64,000 nucleotides of DNA from Pantoea latae (GCF_002077695.1 NZ_MWUE01000007.1:124001-188000); one strand, 5' to 3'; positions 1-12,069 are shown, counted from the first letter of the stretch. Translations and numbers: made by a program. The notes: generated by a model from the letters alone, not told the origin.

Positions 1-200
1 TCGTTCGCTCACAGCCTGCGCTAGCGTTGTCGCTCTGACATCCTGACAGAGGAGCGGCATCACACGCCGACATATGGGCGCAAAGTGACACAGAGTTTAC
101 CAGATTTTGGGCAGCTTGTGGGCGGGGATTCGAGATTTGCGGGGATTTTGCGAGCAGCGCAGAGAATTTACGCGCCGTGCGGCACGCGGCGCGCGCAAAT

Positions 201-226
201 AAAAAACCCGCCGGAGCGGGTTTTTC
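201..226 (-). terminator. Rho-independent terminator of rplM-rpsI
   Basis: A GC-rich hairpin (arms aacccgc and gcgggtt) runs into a T stretch on the minus strand just after rpsI. Positions 1-200 to its left hold no gene I can support. By E. coli synteny this would be the promoter region of sspA, which lies outside the window. Confidence 0.85.
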
Positions 227-258
227 GTGCCAATCGCAGCAGCCGAAGCCGCAAACAA

Positions 259-1143
<885 letters not shown>

Positions 1144-1323
1144 TTAAGTAAACGGTTGAGGCTCACACGACCATTTTGACCAGCAAGCCCACCCCTTCGG
1201 ATAGAGTTACCGGAGCACAACGGATTCGGGAAATAAATCCAGTTGCTGTAACGTGGGGTCGCAAGATTATAGAGAAGTCGATTGCAAAAATCGAACCCTA
1301 TTTGATCTTTTTCTTGCGCGCCC

Positions 1324-2451
1324 TTAAGGCAGATGCGGCAGGCGCAGATACTCTTCGCTCTGCATCTCCTGCAGGCGCGACAGGCAGCGCTGGTACTCGA
1401 ATTTCAGCCGCGTGCCCTGGTAAATTTCAAACAGCGAGGTTTCCGCCGCGACCACCAGTTTGACGTGGCGCTCGTAGAACTCATCCACCAGCGCGAGAAA
1501 GCGCCGCGCCTGATCTTCGGTTTTGTAAATCATCACCGGCACGTCGTAGAGCAGCACGCTGTGAAAGCGGCGCGACAGCTCGATATAGTCGTGCTGGCTG
1601 CGCCCTTCCCCGCACAGCGTCAGGAAGTCGATCGCCAGCACCCCTTCGCTGACGCCCAGCGTCGCCATCTGACGATGGTTGATCTCCAGCACCGGCGCGT
1701 CATCGCGCGCGCTGCCCGCCAGCGCCTTAAACATGCGCTCCATTTCGGCGTGCGTCGCCTCGTTAAGCGGCGCGTTCCACAGGTGCGCCGAAGTCAGGGT
1801 GCGCAGGCGGTAGTCGATGCCGGCATCGACGTTCATCACGTCACAGTGCTGTTTGATCTGCTCGATGGCCGGCAGAAAGCGCGCGCGCTGCAGCCCGTTG
1901 CGGTAGAGATCGTCCGGCGGAATGTTTGATGTCGCCACCAGCGTGATGCCGCGCGCGAACAGCGCCTCCATTAGCGTGCCGAGCAGCATGGCGTCGGTAA
2001 TGTCGGAGACGAAAAACTCATCGAAGCAGAGAATGTCCGTTTCCGCTTTAAAGCGGTCGGCGATGGTCAGCAGCGGATCGCTCTGGCCCTGCAGCTGGGT
2101 CAGCTCTTCATGCACGCGCAGCATAAAGCGATGGAAATGGAGACGCAGCTTGCGGTTGCCAGGAATAGACTGAAAAAACAAGTCCATGACCCAGGTTTTG
2201 CCGCGCCCTACACCGCCCCACATATAGAGGCCGCGCACCGGCGTTTGCGCCTCAGATTTCTCTTTGCCCATCAGGCGGGAGAGGCGGCCGAACAGCCCTT
2301 TGCCGCTGGCGGACGGCTCGGGTTGACGCGCAATCAGCGCCCGCTGAACGGCGTCCAGTCGGGTGATGGCGTCGCGTTGTACATCATCGGGTTTAAAGTC
2401 GCCCTGCGACAGCGCCTGCTCATAGCGCGCAAGCGGAGATGAGGTTTGCAT
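1324..2451 (-). CDS. zapE: Cell division protein ZapE (AFG1-like ATPase)
   Basis: AFG1/LACE1-family P-loop ATPase that in E. coli associates with the Z ring and is needed for division under low oxygen and heat. The 375-residue product has a Walker A motif GGVGRGKT at about residues 79-86 and a Walker B segment ILCFDEFF near 140, both on the length and pattern of E. coli YhcM. It lies upstream of rplM on the same strand and diverges from zapG, the E. coli arrangement. Confidence 0.95.
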   Translation of the reverse strand: MQTSSPLARYEQALSQGDFKPDDVQRDAITRLDAVQRALIARQPEPSASGKGLFGRLSRLMGKEKSEAQTPVRGLYMWGGVGRGKTWVMDLFFQSIPGNRKLRLHFHRFMLRVHEELTQLQGQSDPLLTIADRFKAETDILCFDEFFVSDITDAMLLGTLMEALFARGITLVATSNIPPDDLYRNGLQRARFLPAIEQIKQHCDVMNVDAGIDYRLRTLTSAHLWNAPLNEATHAEMERMFKALAGSARDDAPVLEINHRQMATLGVSEGVLAIDFLTLCGEGRSQHDYIELSRRFHSVLLYDVPVMIYKTEDQARRFLALVDEFYERHVKLVVAAETSLFEIYQGTRLKFEYQRCLSRLQEMQSEEYLRLPHLP

Positions 2452-2626
2452 GGTTCTCTCAGAATCCCTGAAAAGGTCTTATTCACAGTTCGGTTGATGA
2501 AAAAAAGGCCGCTCTACACTAAGGCATGCCGCCTCAGAGTTCCACATCCATAAGATTAACGGGTATAGTGACTACTATTGAAATGGTGGATGCCCTACAA
2601 ACAACGGAAATTACATGGGAGTCATT

Positions 2627-3028
2627 ATGACCTGGGAATACGGGCTAATTGGTTTGGTAATTGGCATTATTGTCGGCGCGGTTGCCATGCGTTTCGGTAA
2701 CAAAAAGCTGCGCGAGCAGCGCAGCATGCAGTACGAGCTGGAAAAATCCAAAGCGGAACTGGCGGACTACCGCGAAGAGCTGACTAACCACTTCGCGCAG
2801 AGCGCCGAGCTGCTGGACAATATGGCACGCGACTATCGCCAGCTCTACCAGCATATGGCGAAAGGATCGAATGATCTGCTGCCGAACCTGCCGGGCGAGA
2901 AGAACCCCTTCGCCTACCAGCTGACAGAAGCGGAAGCGGACAACGATCAGGCGCCGGTGCAGATCCCGCGCGACTATTCTGAAGGCGCTTCCGGCCTGCT
3001 GCGTGGCGAACGCGCCGCGCGCGACTAA
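2627..3028 (+). CDS. zapG: Membrane-anchored division/envelope factor ZapG (YhcB, DUF1043)
   Basis: Small inner-membrane protein linked in E. coli to division and envelope biogenesis. The 133-residue product starts MTWEYGLIGLVIGIIVG, giving one N-terminal transmembrane helix, then a charged coiled coil, and ends with the family segment RDYSEGASGLL. An in-frame ATG 12 bases upstream exists, but GGAG lies between the two ATGs at ribosome-binding distance from the second, which matches E. coli. The gene is divergent from zapE and followed by a clear terminator. Confidence 0.95.
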   Translation: MTWEYGLIGLVIGIIVGAVAMRFGNKKLREQRSMQYELEKSKAELADYREELTNHFAQSAELLDNMARDYRQLYQHMAKGSNDLLPNLPGEKNPFAYQLTEAEADNDQAPVQIPRDYSEGASGLLRGERAARD

Positions 3029-3035
3029 TCTTATT

Positions 3036-3066
3036 GGGGCGTAATCGGGTTACGCCCCGCTTTTTT
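3036..3066 (+). terminator. Terminator after zapG
   Basis: The perfect stem ggggcgtaa/ttacgcccc with a five-base loop is followed by a run of six T, a strong Rho-independent signal between zapG and degQ. Confidence 0.9.
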
Positions 3067-3138
3067 GCGAACCCAGACCCTGAATCAGCTGTCACAGACG
3101 TTTACTCCCCCACTTTTCGCAGCGAGAGCGTTGTAGCA

Positions 3139-4509
3139 ATGAAAAAACAAGCACGACTGTTAAGCGCATTAGCCTTGAGCATCGGGATGAGCCTTGCCGC
3201 AACGCCTGCGGCGATGGCGACGTTGCCCGCGCAGATTCAGGGCCAGCCGTTACCTAGCCTGGCGCCGATGCTGGAAAAAGTGTTGCCGGCGGTGGTCAGC
3301 GTTCACGTTGAGGGAACGGAAGCGGCCAGCCAGGCGCAGGATATTCCCGAACCGTTAAAACGCTTTTTCGGTCAGGCGCCAGGCGGCGATCAGGCGCAGC
3401 CGTTTGAGGGCCTGGGCTCCGGCGTGATTATCGACGCCGCCAAAGGCTATATCCTCACCAATAACCATGTCGTCAACGGCGCGGACAAGATCAGCGTGCA
3501 GCTTGGCGACGGCAGTGAATATGACGCGAAGCTGATTGGCCATGACGAACAGACCGATATCGCGCTGATTCAGGTAGAAGGCGCGAAGAATCTGACGCAG
3601 GTGAAAATCGCCGACTCCGATCAGCTGAAGGTCGGCGACTTCGCCGTGGCAATCGGCAACCCGTTCGGGCTGGGTCAGACCGCCACCTCCGGCATCATCT
3701 CCGCGCTGGGGCGCAGCGGCCTGAATCTGGAAGGGCTGGAGAACTTTATCCAGACCGACGCGGCGATTAACCGCGGCAACTCCGGCGGCGCGCTGGTCAA
3801 CCTGAACGGCGAGCTGATCGGCATCAACACCGCGATCCTGGCGTCGAGCGGCGGCAATATCGGCATCGGCTTCGCTATTCCTAGCGACATGGCGATGAAC
3901 CTGGCGCAGCAGCTGATCAAATATGGCGAAGTGAAGCGCGGCCAGCTCGGCATCAAAGGCACCGAAATGACGGCGGATATCGCCAAAGCCTTTAACGTCG
4001 ATGCGCAGCGCGGCGCCTTTGTCTCTGAAGTGCTGCCGCAGTCCGCCGCGCAGAAAGCGGGCGTGAAGTCGGGCGATATTATTACCTCGATTAACGATAA
4101 GCCGATCACCAGCTTTGCCGAACTGCGCGTGAAGGTGGGCACCACCGCGCCGGGCGAGAAAGTGAAGCTCGGCCTGCTGCGTGACGGCAAGCCGCTATCG
4201 GTCGAAGTGACGCTGGAGCAGAGCGCGCAGAGCACCGCCAGCGCGCAGCTGATGTCCCCGGCGCTGCAGGGCGCGACGCTGAGCGACGGCGCCACCAAAT
4301 CGGGCGACAAAGGCGTGAAGATCGACAGCATCGATAAAGGCACGGCGGCTGAGCAGGTCGGCCTGCAGAAAGATGACGTGATTGTTGGCGTCAACCGCAC
4401 GCGCGTCACCAGCCTGGCTGAAATGCGCAAGGTGCTGGAAGGCAAACCGCCGGTGCTGGCGCTGAACGTGGTGCGCGGCGACGAGTCAATCTACCTGCTG
4501 CTGCGCTAA
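3139..4509 (+). CDS. degQ: Periplasmic serine endoprotease DegQ
   Basis: HtrA-family protease and chaperone for misfolded periplasmic proteins. The 456-residue product (E. coli 455) has a Sec signal peptide cleaved after about residue 27. The trypsin-like catalytic triad is His110 (TNNHVV), Asp140 (TDIALI) and Ser215 (GNSGGAL), followed by two PDZ domains at about 255-350 and 360-450. The start at 3139 gives the normal signal peptide; the frame is open further upstream but has no signal-like sequence. It lies 92 bases before degS, as in E. coli. Confidence 0.97.
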   Translation: MKKQARLLSALALSIGMSLAATPAAMATLPAQIQGQPLPSLAPMLEKVLPAVVSVHVEGTEAASQAQDIPEPLKRFFGQAPGGDQAQPFEGLGSGVIIDAAKGYILTNNHVVNGADKISVQLGDGSEYDAKLIGHDEQTDIALIQVEGAKNLTQVKIADSDQLKVGDFAVAIGNPFGLGQTATSGIISALGRSGLNLEGLENFIQTDAAINRGNSGGALVNLNGELIGINTAILASSGGNIGIGFAIPSDMAMNLAQQLIKYGEVKRGQLGIKGTEMTADIAKAFNVDAQRGAFVSEVLPQSAAQKAGVKSGDIITSINDKPITSFAELRVKVGTTAPGEKVKLGLLRDGKPLSVEVTLEQSAQSTASAQLMSPALQGATLSDGATKSGDKGVKIDSIDKGTAAEQVGLQKDDVIVGVNRTRVTSLAEMRKVLEGKPPVLALNVVRGDESIYLLLR

Positions 4510-4520
4510 TCCCCTCTGAC

Positions 4521-4556
4521 AGGCGAACAACACAAGCGCGTGTTTGTTCGCCTTTC
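4521..4556 (+). terminator. Terminator between degQ and degS
   Basis: An extended imperfect hairpin with arms aggcgaaca and tgttcgcct is followed by ttt. This suggests degS is mainly expressed from its own promoter. Confidence 0.75.
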
Positions 4557-4601
4557 TCGTGCTATTCTGCCCTGCGATCCCCTCTGGCGTAAGTTAACAC
4601 C

Positions 4602-5669
4602 ATGTTTCTTAAACTTTTGCGTTCAGTGGTGTTGGGCCTGATTGTCGCGGGCATCTTGCTTGCGGCGCTGCCCGCACTGCGTTTGGGCGGCACCGACGCC
4701 CTGCTCAACCATGACGACAGCGACGATAAAACGCCCTTCAGCTTCAACGCCGGCGTGCGCCGCGCCGTGCCCGCCGTCGTCAACGTCTACAACCGCAGCG
4801 CCCACGGCGGCAATAACAACCGCGGCATCACCACGCTCGGCTCCGGCGTCATCATGAACGCCAAAGGCTACATCCTGACCAACAAACATGTGATCAACAA
4901 TGCCGATCAGATTATCGTCGCGCTGCAGGATGGCCGCTTCTTTGAAGCCAACCTGGTCGGCTCTGACGCCATGACCGATTTGGCGGTGCTAAAGATCACC
5001 GCCTCCAGCCTGCCGGTGATCCCGATTAATCCGCATCGCGTGCCGCATATCGGCGACGTGGTGATGGCCATCGGCAACCCCTACAATCTGGGACAAACGG
5101 TGACGCAGGGCATTATCAGCGCCACCGGCCGCGTCGGGCTAAGCTCATCGAAGCGCCAGAACTTCCTGCAAACCGACGCCTCGATCAACCAGGGCAACTC
5201 CGGCGGCGCGCTGATTAACTCGCTCGGCGAGCTGATGGGCATCAACACCCTGACCTTCGATAAAAGCAACGACGGCGAAACGCCGGAAGGCATTGGCTTC
5301 GCCATCCCGACCGCGCTGGCGAACAAAATTATGGATAAGCTGATCCGCGACGGCCGCGTGATCCGTGGCTATATCGGCATCACCGGGCGCGAGCTGCCTG
5401 CGCTGCATAATCAGGGCAGCGGCATCGATCATGTTCAGGGCATTATCGTCAGCGTGGTGACGCCAGACGGACCGGCGGATAAAGCGGGCATTCAGGTGAA
5501 TGACGTGCTGCTGAGCGTGAACGGCAAACCCGCCGTCTCCGCGCAGGAGACGATGGATCAGGTGGCGGAGATCCGCCCAGGCTCGGTGATTCAGGTCGAG
5601 GTGCTGCGCAACGATCAGAAGCTGACGCTGCCGGTCACGATTCAGGAATTTCCCGACAGCGGGGACTAA
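4602..5669 (+). CDS. degS: Membrane-anchored site-1 protease DegS
   Basis: Senses unfolded outer-membrane porins and makes the first cut in anti-sigma factor RseA, starting the sigma-E response. The 355-residue product equals E. coli DegS in length. It has one N-terminal membrane anchor (about residues 4-26), triad residues His96 (TNKHVI), Asp126 (TDLAVL) and Ser200 (GNSGGAL), and a single PDZ domain at about 255-345. In E. coli the next gene is mdh; here epmA follows convergently, so synteny breaks just after this gene. Confidence 0.97.
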   Translation: MFLKLLRSVVLGLIVAGILLAALPALRLGGTDALLNHDDSDDKTPFSFNAGVRRAVPAVVNVYNRSAHGGNNNRGITTLGSGVIMNAKGYILTNKHVINNADQIIVALQDGRFFEANLVGSDAMTDLAVLKITASSLPVIPINPHRVPHIGDVVMAIGNPYNLGQTVTQGIISATGRVGLSSSKRQNFLQTDASINQGNSGGALINSLGELMGINTLTFDKSNDGETPEGIGFAIPTALANKIMDKLIRDGRVIRGYIGITGRELPALHNQGSGIDHVQGIIVSVVTPDGPADKAGIQVNDVLLSVNGKPAVSAQETMDQVAEIRPGSVIQVEVLRNDQKLTLPVTIQEFPDSGD

Positions 5670-5708
5670 CCGAAGCTTTTACCGGCCGCACCGACATTAA
5701 AACGCGGG

Positions 5709-5746
5709 TAGCGGGAACCGAAGAGCAAAGCGTCCCGCTATCTTGT
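5709..5746 (+). terminator. Possible terminator between degS and epmA
   Basis: The perfect inverted repeat tagcggga/tcccgcta with a 16-base loop is followed by tcttgttt. It lies between two convergent genes and could end degS transcription, though the loop is long and the T run imperfect. Confidence 0.45.
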
Positions 5747-6724
5747 TTAACTGCGATCAACCGGAAACGCGATCACCTCGCTCAGCGAATCCGCCTTCAG
5801 CGCCAGCATAATCAAACGATCCACGCCGAGTGCCACGCCGGAACAGGCCGGCATGCCGTGGGTCAGCGCGTCCAGCAGCAGGGTGTCGACCGGATGCTGC
5901 GGCAGCCCGCGCGCCGCGCGCCGACGGTTATCCTGCTCGAAGCGCTGACGCTGCTCGCGGCTGTCGGTCAGCTCGCGGAAGCCGTTCGCCAGCTCCACGC
6001 CTTTGTAATAGACCTCGAAACGCTCCGCCACGCGGTGATCCTCGGTGCTGATCTCGGCCAGCGCCGCCTGGCTGGCGGGAAAATGGTAGACGAAGGTCGG
6101 CTTGTCGATGCCGATTTTCGGCTCCACGCCCAGCATAAACAGCAGCATCAGCAGAGTATCGCGATCCTCTTCGCGGTTCGCCAGCTCGCCCTCGCCCAGC
6201 TTTTCCGCCGCCTCGCGCAGCTGCGCTTTATCGGCCGACAGCGGGTCAAGATCGAGATGGCGAATAAACGCCTGCTGATACGAGAGCGACTCCGCGCTGT
6301 CGCACTCCAGCACCTGCTGCAGCAGATCGTCCACCTCGTTCATCAGACGGTACATATCATAGTGCGGACGATACCACTCCAGCATGGTGAACTCAGGATT
6401 GTGATGACGTCCCGCCTCTTCATTGCGGAAACAGCGCCCCATCTGGTAGATCGGGCCGCTGCCCGCCGCCAGCAGACGCTTCATATGGTATTCCGGGCTG
6501 GTCATCAGCCAGAGATCGCGTCCCTCGGTGGCGCCGGGGCCGACAAAACGGGTCTGGAACGGCACCAGATGAATATCGGTGACGGTCGCCTGACTCATTG
6601 CCGGGGTGTCTACTTCCAGCACGCCGCGATCGGCAAAGAAACGTCGAATTTCCGCAAGGATAGCGGCACGTTTCAACAAATTGGCAATGGGTGCGCTCGG
6701 CTGCCAGCTTGCCGTTTCGCTCAT
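5747..6724 (-). CDS. epmA: EF-P-(R)-beta-lysine ligase EpmA
   Basis: Lysyl-tRNA-synthetase paralogue (GenX/PoxA/YjeA) that attaches beta-lysine to Lys34 of elongation factor P. The 325-residue product equals the E. coli enzyme and has class II synthetase core motifs such as [19 protein letters not shown] and [12 protein letters not shown]. There is no N-terminal anticodon-binding domain, as expected. The start at 6724 ([10 protein letters not shown]) matches the family; the longer open frame upstream overlaps the blc promoter side and is rejected. Its partners efp and epmB lie about 1-3 kb away. Confidence 0.97.
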   Translation of the reverse strand: MSETASWQPSAPIANLLKRAAILAEIRRFFADRGVLEVDTPAMSQATVTDIHLVPFQTRFVGPGATEGRDLWLMTSPEYHMKRLLAAGSGPIYQMGRCFRNEEAGRHHNPEFTMLEWYRPHYDMYRLMNEVDDLLQQVLECDSAESLSYQQAFIRHLDLDPLSADKAQLREAAEKLGEGELANREEDRDTLLMLLFMLGVEPKIGIDKPTFVYHFPASQAALAEISTEDHRVAERFEVYYKGVELANGFRELTDSREQRQRFEQDNRRRAARGLPQHPVDTLLLDALTHGMPACSGVALGVDRLIMLALKADSLSEVIAFPVDRS

Positions 6725-6858
6725 GTTGGTGACTCCGTATACAAATAAGGGGTGGAAGTCTACCTGCATTGCCCGCGGCAGACAATCGGCCACCTGAATC
6801 CAGGGAAAAATCGCGGCGGCAACTATACTTACTCTGTTCAATCAACAAGGAATCGCTT

Positions 6859-7383
6859 ATGTCTCCATGGAAAACCTTCATCGCAGGCCTGGGCTCCATG
6901 CTCTCTGTCGCCTGCTCCACCACGCCGCCGAAAAACGTTACCGTCGTCGAAGGGTTCGACACCCAGCGTTATCTCGGCACCTGGTATGAGATCGCCCGCC
7001 TCGATCACCGCTTCGAACGCGGCCTGGAACAGGTCACCGCCACCTACAGCCCGCGCGACGACGGCGGCCTTAAGGTGATTAACCGTGGCTACAAGCCGCA
7101 GAAACAGAAGTGGCAGGAGAGCGTCGGCAAGGCCTACTTTACCGGCGACCCGCAGCGCGCGGCGCTGAAAGTCTCTTTCTTCGGCCCCTTCTACGGCGGC
7201 TACAACGTGATCGCGCTGGACAAAGATTACCGCTACGCGCTGGTGTGCGGACCGAATCGTCACTATTTGTGGATTTTATCGCGCACGCCGCAGCTGGATG
7301 AGGGCGTGAAGCAGCAGCTGGTGGATCAGGCGCGGCAGGCCGGGTTCCCGGTGGAAGAGCTGATCTGGGTAAAACAGAAATAA
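6859..7383 (+). CDS. blc: Outer-membrane lipoprotein lipocalin Blc
   Basis: Bacterial lipocalin that binds lysophospholipids and fatty acids at the outer membrane. The 174-residue product has a lipoprotein signal peptide with lipobox LSVAC (lipidated Cys19) and the lipocalin signature GTWYEIARLDHRFERGL. The start follows an aagga ribosome-binding site. It is divergent from epmA and convergent with the entericidin genes. The E. coli neighbours sugE, ampC and the frd operon, which would fall between blc and epmA, are absent. Confidence 0.95.
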   Translation: MSPWKTFIAGLGSMLSVACSTTPPKNVTVVEGFDTQRYLGTWYEIARLDHRFERGLEQVTATYSPRDDGGLKVINRGYKPQKQKWQESVGKAYFTGDPQRAALKVSFFGPFYGGYNVIALDKDYRYALVCGPNRHYLWILSRTPQLDEGVKQQLVDQARQAGFPVEELIWVKQK

Positions 7384-7416
7384 CCGGTACGACAACAGCG
7401 TACCGGCTGGGAGAAC

Positions 7417-7551
7417 TTACTGCGCGGTACGCTGAATAGCCTGGCCGCCTGCTTCTACGTCCTCGCCGACACCACGCGTGGTGTTACAGGCGGACAGCAG
7501 AGAAGAGAGCACCAGCACCGAAAAAATCGCAACAATACTTTTCTTTAACAT
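7417..7551 (-). CDS. ecnB: Entericidin B-type lipoprotein
   Basis: Very small lipoprotein of the entericidin family, which in E. coli includes the bacteriolytic EcnB and its antidote EcnA. Translation of the minus strand gives 44 residues with a hydrophobic signal, lipobox LLSAC (Cys22) and the family sequence [14 protein letters not shown]. The product is slightly shorter than E. coli EcnB (48). It lies downstream of efp and ecnA on the same strand, the E. coli order. Whether it is toxic here cannot be judged. Confidence 0.88.
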   Translation of the reverse strand: MLKKSIVAIFSVLVLSSLLSACNTTRGVGEDVEAGGQAIQRTAQ

Positions 7552-7654
7552 GGCAATGTCCTTTTTGTGGTTGCAGTCAAGTACAGCGTTTTAAGCATAG
7601 ACTGCTTATGGCTGAACGTACTGAAACGCAGCGAAAAAAGGTTATTGTCTGGGA

Positions 7655-7786
7655 CTATTTCGCCGCGCGCGAGATGGCGCCGCCAAGGTGGGAGACATCT
7701 TCGCCGAAGCCGTGAAAGGTATTGCAGGCGTTCAGCGCGGAGCAGGCCAGCAGCACAAGAGTGAAAAGCGTTAGCTGTTTTTTCAT
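7655..7786 (-). CDS. ecnA: Entericidin A-type lipoprotein
   Basis: Small entericidin lipoprotein of 43 residues, with start MKKQLTLF after an aagaag ribosome-binding site, lipobox ALNAC and the family tail GFGEDVSHLGGAISRAA, closest to E. coli EcnA. The longer open frame to 7837 runs through the efp terminator and is not credible. It pairs with ecnB at 7417-7551 about 100 bases downstream; that gap could hold the ecnB promoter. Confidence 0.88.
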   Translation of the reverse strand: MKKQLTLFTLVLLACSALNACNTFHGFGEDVSHLGGAISRAAK

Positions 7787-7805
7787 TCTTCTTAACTCAC
7801 CAAAG

Positions 7806-7832
7806 AAAAAGGCGCATCCTGGGATGCGCCTT
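7806..7832 (-). terminator. Terminator of efp
   Basis: The stem aaggcgcatcc/ggatgcgcctt with a T run on the minus strand begins five bases after the efp stop and separates efp from ecnA. Confidence 0.85.
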
Positions 7833-7837
7833 CGCAC

Positions 7838-8404
7838 TTATTTGACGCGCGACACGTATTCGCCAGAGCGCGTATCGACTTTTACCACTTCGCCGATCTG
7901 GACGAACAGCGGCACTTTCACCACGGCGCCGGTCGCCAGTTTGGCAGGCTTGCCGCCGGTGCCAGCGGTATCGCCTTTCAGGCCCGGATCGGTTTCAATG
8001 ACTTCCGATTCGATAAAGTTCGGCGCCTGCACGGCGATCGCTTTGTTGTTCCACAGGGTGACGATACACTCTGCGTTGTCCTGCAGCCACTTCTGCACGT
8101 CTTCCAGCACTTTCGACTCAACCTGATACTGCTCGAAGGTTTCCGGGTGCATAAAATAGAAGAAGTCGCCGTCGTTGTAAGAGTATTGCAGCGTCATATC
8201 TACAACGTCCGCGCCTTCCGCTGAGTCGGTAGACTTGAAGGTTTTCTCAACGCGCGTGCCGGTCAGCAGACGACGCATCTTAACGCGTGCGAATGCCTGG
8301 CCTTTACCTGGCTTCACGAACTCACTGGATTCGATGGCATAGGGCTCGCCTTCGAACATGATTTTAAGACCGGAACGAAAATCGTTGCTAAGATAAGTCG
8401 CCAT
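7838..8404 (-). CDS. efp: Elongation factor P
   Basis: Ribosome-bound factor that relieves stalling at polyproline stretches. The 188-residue product equals E. coli EF-P, with the KOW-like N-terminal domain and the loop KPGKGQA that places the beta-lysylated residue at Lys34. The start at 8404 ([10 protein letters not shown]) is the conserved one. It is divergent from epmB with only 41 bases between the start codons, so the promoters of the factor and one of its modifying enzymes overlap. Confidence 0.98.
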   Translation of the reverse strand: MATYLSNDFRSGLKIMFEGEPYAIESSEFVKPGKGQAFARVKMRRLLTGTRVEKTFKSTDSAEGADVVDMTLQYSYNDGDFFYFMHPETFEQYQVESKVLEDVQKWLQDNAECIVTLWNNKAIAVQAPNFIESEVIETDPGLKGDTAGTGGKPAKLATGAVVKVPLFVQIGEVVKVDTRSGEYVSRVK

Positions 8405-8445
8405 AAAGGCCCTCTGTAAATATTGAACTGGTAATAGCCAAAAAA

Positions 8446-9474
8446 ATGGCACACATTGTAACCCTAAAAACCCCTTCCAGAGAAGGTTGGTTGCAGCAAC
8501 TTGCTGATGTTGTCACCGAACCTGATGAATTACTCCAACTTTTAGGCCTTGACCGGCACGCGGAACTGGCGGCTGGCGGCGATGCGCGGCGGCTTTTCGC
8601 CCTGCGCGTGCCGCGCGCCTTTATCGCGCGCATGAAGCCAGGCGACGCACAGGATCCGCTGCTGCTGCAGGTGCTCACCCAGCGCGAGGAGTTTATACAG
8701 GCGCCGGGCTACAGCGCCGATCCGCTCGATGAACAGAGCAGCGTGGTGCCGGGCTTGCTGCATAAGTACCGCAACCGCGCGCTACTGCTGGTAAAAGGCG
8801 GCTGCGCCGTCAACTGCCGCTACTGCTTCCGCCGTCATTTTCCCTATCAGGATAACCCCGGCAACAAGCGCAGCTGGCAGACCGCGATCGACTATATCGC
8901 CGCTCATCCTGAACTGGATGAGATTATCTTCTCCGGCGGCGACCCGCTGATGGCGAAGGATCACGAGCTGGCGTGGCTGATTGACGCGCTGGCGCAGATC
9001 CCGCACCTGAAACGCCTGCGCATCCACAGCCGCCTGCCGGTGGTGATCCCGGCGCGCATTACCGACGCGCTGTGCCAGATGCTGGCGGAAACGCGTTTGC
9101 AGGTGCTGCTGGTGACCCATATCAACCATGCGCAGGAGATCGACGCGTCGCTGGCGGCCGCCATGCAGCAGCTGAAGCGCGCCGGCGTCACCCTGCTGAA
9201 CCAGAGCGTACTGCTGCGCGGCGTCAACGACAGCGCCAGCACGCTGGCTAACCTCAGCAACGCGCTGTTCGACATCGGCATTCTGCCCTACTACCTGCAC
9301 GTGCTGGATAAGGTTCAGGGCGCGGCGCACTTTTACGTCTCCGACGACGAGGCGCGCGCGCTGGTGCGCGCGCTGCTGACGCAGGTCTCTGGCTATATGG
9401 TGCCGAAGCTGGCGCGCGAGATCGGCGGCGAGCCGAGCAAGACGCCGCTCGACCTGCAGCTGCGCCAGGAATAG
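8446..9474 (+). CDS. epmB: EF-P lysine 2,3-aminomutase EpmB
   Basis: Radical-SAM enzyme converting (S)-alpha-lysine to (R)-beta-lysine for transfer to EF-P by EpmA. The 342-residue product equals E. coli YjeK. The iron-sulfur motif CX3CX2C is at Cys120, Cys124 and Cys127 ([10 protein letters not shown]), followed by [14 protein letters not shown] and the C-terminal [20 protein letters not shown]. All three genes epmA, efp and epmB lie within 4 kb. Confidence 0.97.
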   Translation: MAHIVTLKTPSREGWLQQLADVVTEPDELLQLLGLDRHAELAAGGDARRLFALRVPRAFIARMKPGDAQDPLLLQVLTQREEFIQAPGYSADPLDEQSSVVPGLLHKYRNRALLLVKGGCAVNCRYCFRRHFPYQDNPGNKRSWQTAIDYIAAHPELDEIIFSGGDPLMAKDHELAWLIDALAQIPHLKRLRIHSRLPVVIPARITDALCQMLAETRLQVLLVTHINHAQEIDASLAAAMQQLKRAGVTLLNQSVLLRGVNDSASTLANLSNALFDIGILPYYLHVLDKVQGAAHFYVSDDEARALVRALLTQVSGYMVPKLAREIGGEPSKTPLDLQLRQE

Positions 9475-9480
9475 CAGGCA

Positions 9481-9507
9481 AAAAAAAGGCCGGTAGCAAC
9501 CGGCCGT
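9481..9507 (-). terminator. Terminator between convergent epmB and yjeI
   Basis: The stem ggccggt/accggcc has a run of seven T on the minus strand, so it ends yjeI. It may also slow transcription arriving from epmB. Confidence 0.75.
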
Positions 9508-9529
9508 TATCATCAGGGGCGTGCCGCCA

Positions 9530-9886
9530 TCAGGCTTTCACCGGGCACTTATAAACCTGACCGTTCATTTTGCTGTCCAGAGGCGCGAAAGCGGACCACA
9601 GATTTTGCGTCGGGCTGGTGGCGCCGTAAATCACGTTGCCGCCCATTTCCGCCGCGCGGTTGCGCAGATCGTTGGCCGCGCCGCGCAGGGAGCTGCCCTC
9701 GCCGCCGGAGCCGCTCAGCCAGTTGCTTTGCGAACCGGTGACGTTGCCCAGCAGCTGACAGTCGCTGCCCGGCTGTTGATCGGTGAAGGTGACACGTTCG
9801 CCGCCGGCGCTCAGCTGGTGAGAACTGCTGCATCCCGCCAGCAATAAAGTACCGACCGCCAGTCCGAGCAAGAGGTTAATCCGCAT
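9530..9886 (-). CDS. yjeI: DUF4156 lipoprotein YjeI
   Basis: Predicted outer-membrane lipoprotein of unknown function, 118 residues, with a signal peptide, lipobox LLAGC and a C-terminal region containing GAANDLRNRAAEMGGNVIYG and GQVYKCPVK as in E. coli YjeI. The start at 9886 is chosen because GGGG lies about seven bases upstream; an ATG 12 bases further up would place that site inside the gene. It lies between epmB and groL, the E. coli neighbourhood. Confidence 0.9.
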   Translation of the reverse strand: MRINLLLGLAVGTLLLAGCSSSHQLSAGGERVTFTDQQPGSDCQLLGNVTGSQSNWLSGSGGEGSSLRGAANDLRNRAAEMGGNVIYGATSPTQNLWSAFAPLDSKMNGQVYKCPVKA

Positions 9887-10023
9887 TGTAATCCCCATTT
9901 ATTATCATCAGTATCGGGCGGCAGCGTAGCAGAAAAGTATCTCTTTTTTCTGAACATTCATTGCCCTGAGCCCGCAAAGCCGAAGGTTTGCGCCCTTACT
10001 TATACCCTTTTCATCCGCAAAAG

Positions 10024-10056
10024 AAAAACCCCCGACCGTTTCCGATCGGGGGTTTT
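10024..10056 (-). terminator. Terminator of groES-groEL
   Basis: A strong hairpin (aacccccga/tcgggggtt) lies just downstream of groL, with T residues on the outgoing minus strand. Confidence 0.85.
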
Positions 10057-10080
10057 CACTGCGCAAAAGCGTCAGGGCAA

Positions 10081-11742
<1,662 letters not shown>

Positions 11743-11775
11743 TTAAATTCGTTTCGTTCAGTGAGTTCCGCGTAA

Positions 11776-12069
11776 TTACGCTTCAACAATCGCCAGAATG
11801 TCGCTTTCAGAGATGATCAGCACTTCTTCGTTGTCGATCTTTTCGGTTTTAGCGCCGTAACCTTCGCTAAAGATCACCAGGTCGCCCACTTTGACGTCCA
11901 GCGGCTTCACATCGCCATTTTCCAGGATGCGACCATTGCCCACGGCCAGCACTTCACCACGGGTTGATTTGCCTGCTGCAGAGCCGGTCAGAACGATGCC
12001 GCCAGCCGATTTTGCTTCAACTTCTTTACGCTTGACGATAACGCGATCGTGCAACGGACGAATTTTCAT
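11776..12069 (-). CDS. groS: Co-chaperonin GroES (Hsp10)
   Basis: Heptameric lid of GroEL. The 97-residue product equals E. coli GroES and contains the mobile-loop region [15 protein letters not shown]. The start at 12069 ([10 protein letters not shown]) follows a ggag ribosome-binding site; the longer frame to 12096 is not the family start. First gene of groESL. Confidence 0.99.
   Translation of the reverse strand: MKIRPLHDRVIVKRKEVEAKSAGGIVLTGSAAGKSTRGEVLAVGNGRILENGDVKPLDVKVGDLVIFSEGYGAKTEKIDNEEVLIISESDILAIVEA

Noticed and set aside
7838..8452. Longer efp start giving 16 extra residues
   Set aside because: The extension overlaps the epmB start region, is not conserved, and the start at 8404 gives the exact family length.
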